DNA from: Mastigias papua | Lineage: Eukaryota; Cnidaria; Scyphozoa; Rhizostomeae; Mastigiidae | DNA length: 64,000 bases | Assembly (NCBI GenBank): GCA_964019165.1 | Contig: OZ025287.1 | Span: 1,287,102 to 1,351,101 of the forward strand | Reading direction: 5' to 3' | Shown: positions 63,319 to 64,000 of the stretch, piece by piece | Position numbering within the stretch: the stretch's first letter is position 1 | How the letters are laid out: each line of letters begins with the position of its first letter | Notes under the pieces: generated by a model | Told to the model about the DNA's origin: nothing | What the model saw: only the letters and a program-made list of their open reading frames with translations | Database searches by the model: none | Program-made: the position numbers and the translations under genes

Positions 63319-64000
63319 GTTGCCAAGGAGCTGTGTGCACAGATAAAGCACGTAGTTTGTGTTTGCCACAGTACAAATGAAAGGTTGGTCTTGAGACAAC
63401 AGGCAGAGCCCACACCGGCTTGTTCAGGGGATTGCAGTGTCACCTTCATACGATACAATGTTTTTGTCTCTGCGTCAGGGACTATGAACGAGTGACAAGC
63501 CTCAAAAATTAGAGGATGCTAGAACTAATGTGTGGATCGCAAAGTATGTCATAAGCATCTATCTTTGATGACCTTTGCTTCGCATTTCGATTTCAAACCC
63601 AGAAGTTTGTGACCGCAAAGGCAGATTACACCAACGTATGAGATTCGAGGGCATGTGAAATTTTAGACCACATCACGATTACGTTTATAGAAATATGACC
63701 AAGAATCGTTTAACCTCTATTCTATGCAAATTATGACTTCTCCTCCACAGTGAAAGAGTGGACATACATTTTTGTAAGGAGCCTACCCCAAAGCAGTTCA
63801 TGCACACTTTTGTATAAGAATACCTAATTTTTCACTGATTTTCAATATGCTTACATTTATTTGATTTTGAGCCTAAGGATATTCTCAAATTATTCGTATA
63901 TTTTAGCAATTTTGAGCATTAATTCTCGTGCAGAAATGTAGTGTGTAACTGACACTCCCTGAAGAGCTCCTGGGTGGCATTATACTTTAACGAGTTCCAG
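63319..64000. other. Upstream region of the Tctex1-domain gene
   Basis: This should hold the promoter on the minus strand. No coding frame, repeat or RNA gene was recognised. Confidence 0.45.

Overview
This window is intron-rich animal nuclear DNA. Every multi-exon gene has GT-AG introns of about 100 to 2,000 bases. The sequence is AT-rich and dense in microsatellites and short inverted-repeat (MITE-like) elements. The protein families (TspanC8 tetraspanin, mitoNEET-type CISD, NUP205, HSPA14, an STYXL1-type phosphatase, a Tctex1-domain protein) are metazoan. The Mutator-like transposase type at the left edge is common in invertebrates. A marine invertebrate, perhaps a cnidarian, would fit, but nothing here fixes the phylum.

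Layout from left to right: a decayed Mutator-like transposase (to 1130, +); a two-exon CISD iron-sulfur protein gene (1903-2684, -); an eight-exon TspanC8 tetraspanin gene (4521-10718, -); a two-exon ribulose-phosphate 3-epimerase gene (11771-13330, +), divergent from the tetraspanin across about 1 kb; a NUP205 nuclear-pore scaffold gene of about 36 exons (13662-40818, +), starting 331 bases after the epimerase stop codon; a 16-exon HSPA14-like ribosome-associated Hsp70 gene (42185-54191, +); a repeat-bearing gap with a decayed coding remnant; an intronless rhodanese plus dual-specificity phosphatase gene like STYXL1/MK-STYX (58713-59858, -); and an intronless Tctex1-domain (dynein light chain family) gene (62605-63318, -). 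Apart from the transposase these are housekeeping or cell-biology genes. They share no pathway, and no operon-like or defence-like cluster is visible.

I rebuilt the gene models by joining open frames at GT-AG sites with matching phase and comparing the products with remembered family features. Every junction listed keeps the reading frame. The most interesting points are: a NUP205 intron with textbook U12 (minor spliceosome) donor and branch sites; an STYXL1-type protein that keeps the catalytic Cys and Arg lost in the vertebrate pseudophosphatase and carries an N-terminal Met-Gly acylation signal; a frame-neutral extra exon in NUP205; a nonsense codon inside the DGTW-like motif of the transposase; and several families of short inverted-repeat elements in introns, one of them beside a splice donor. 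I did not find a clearly new multi-gene system.
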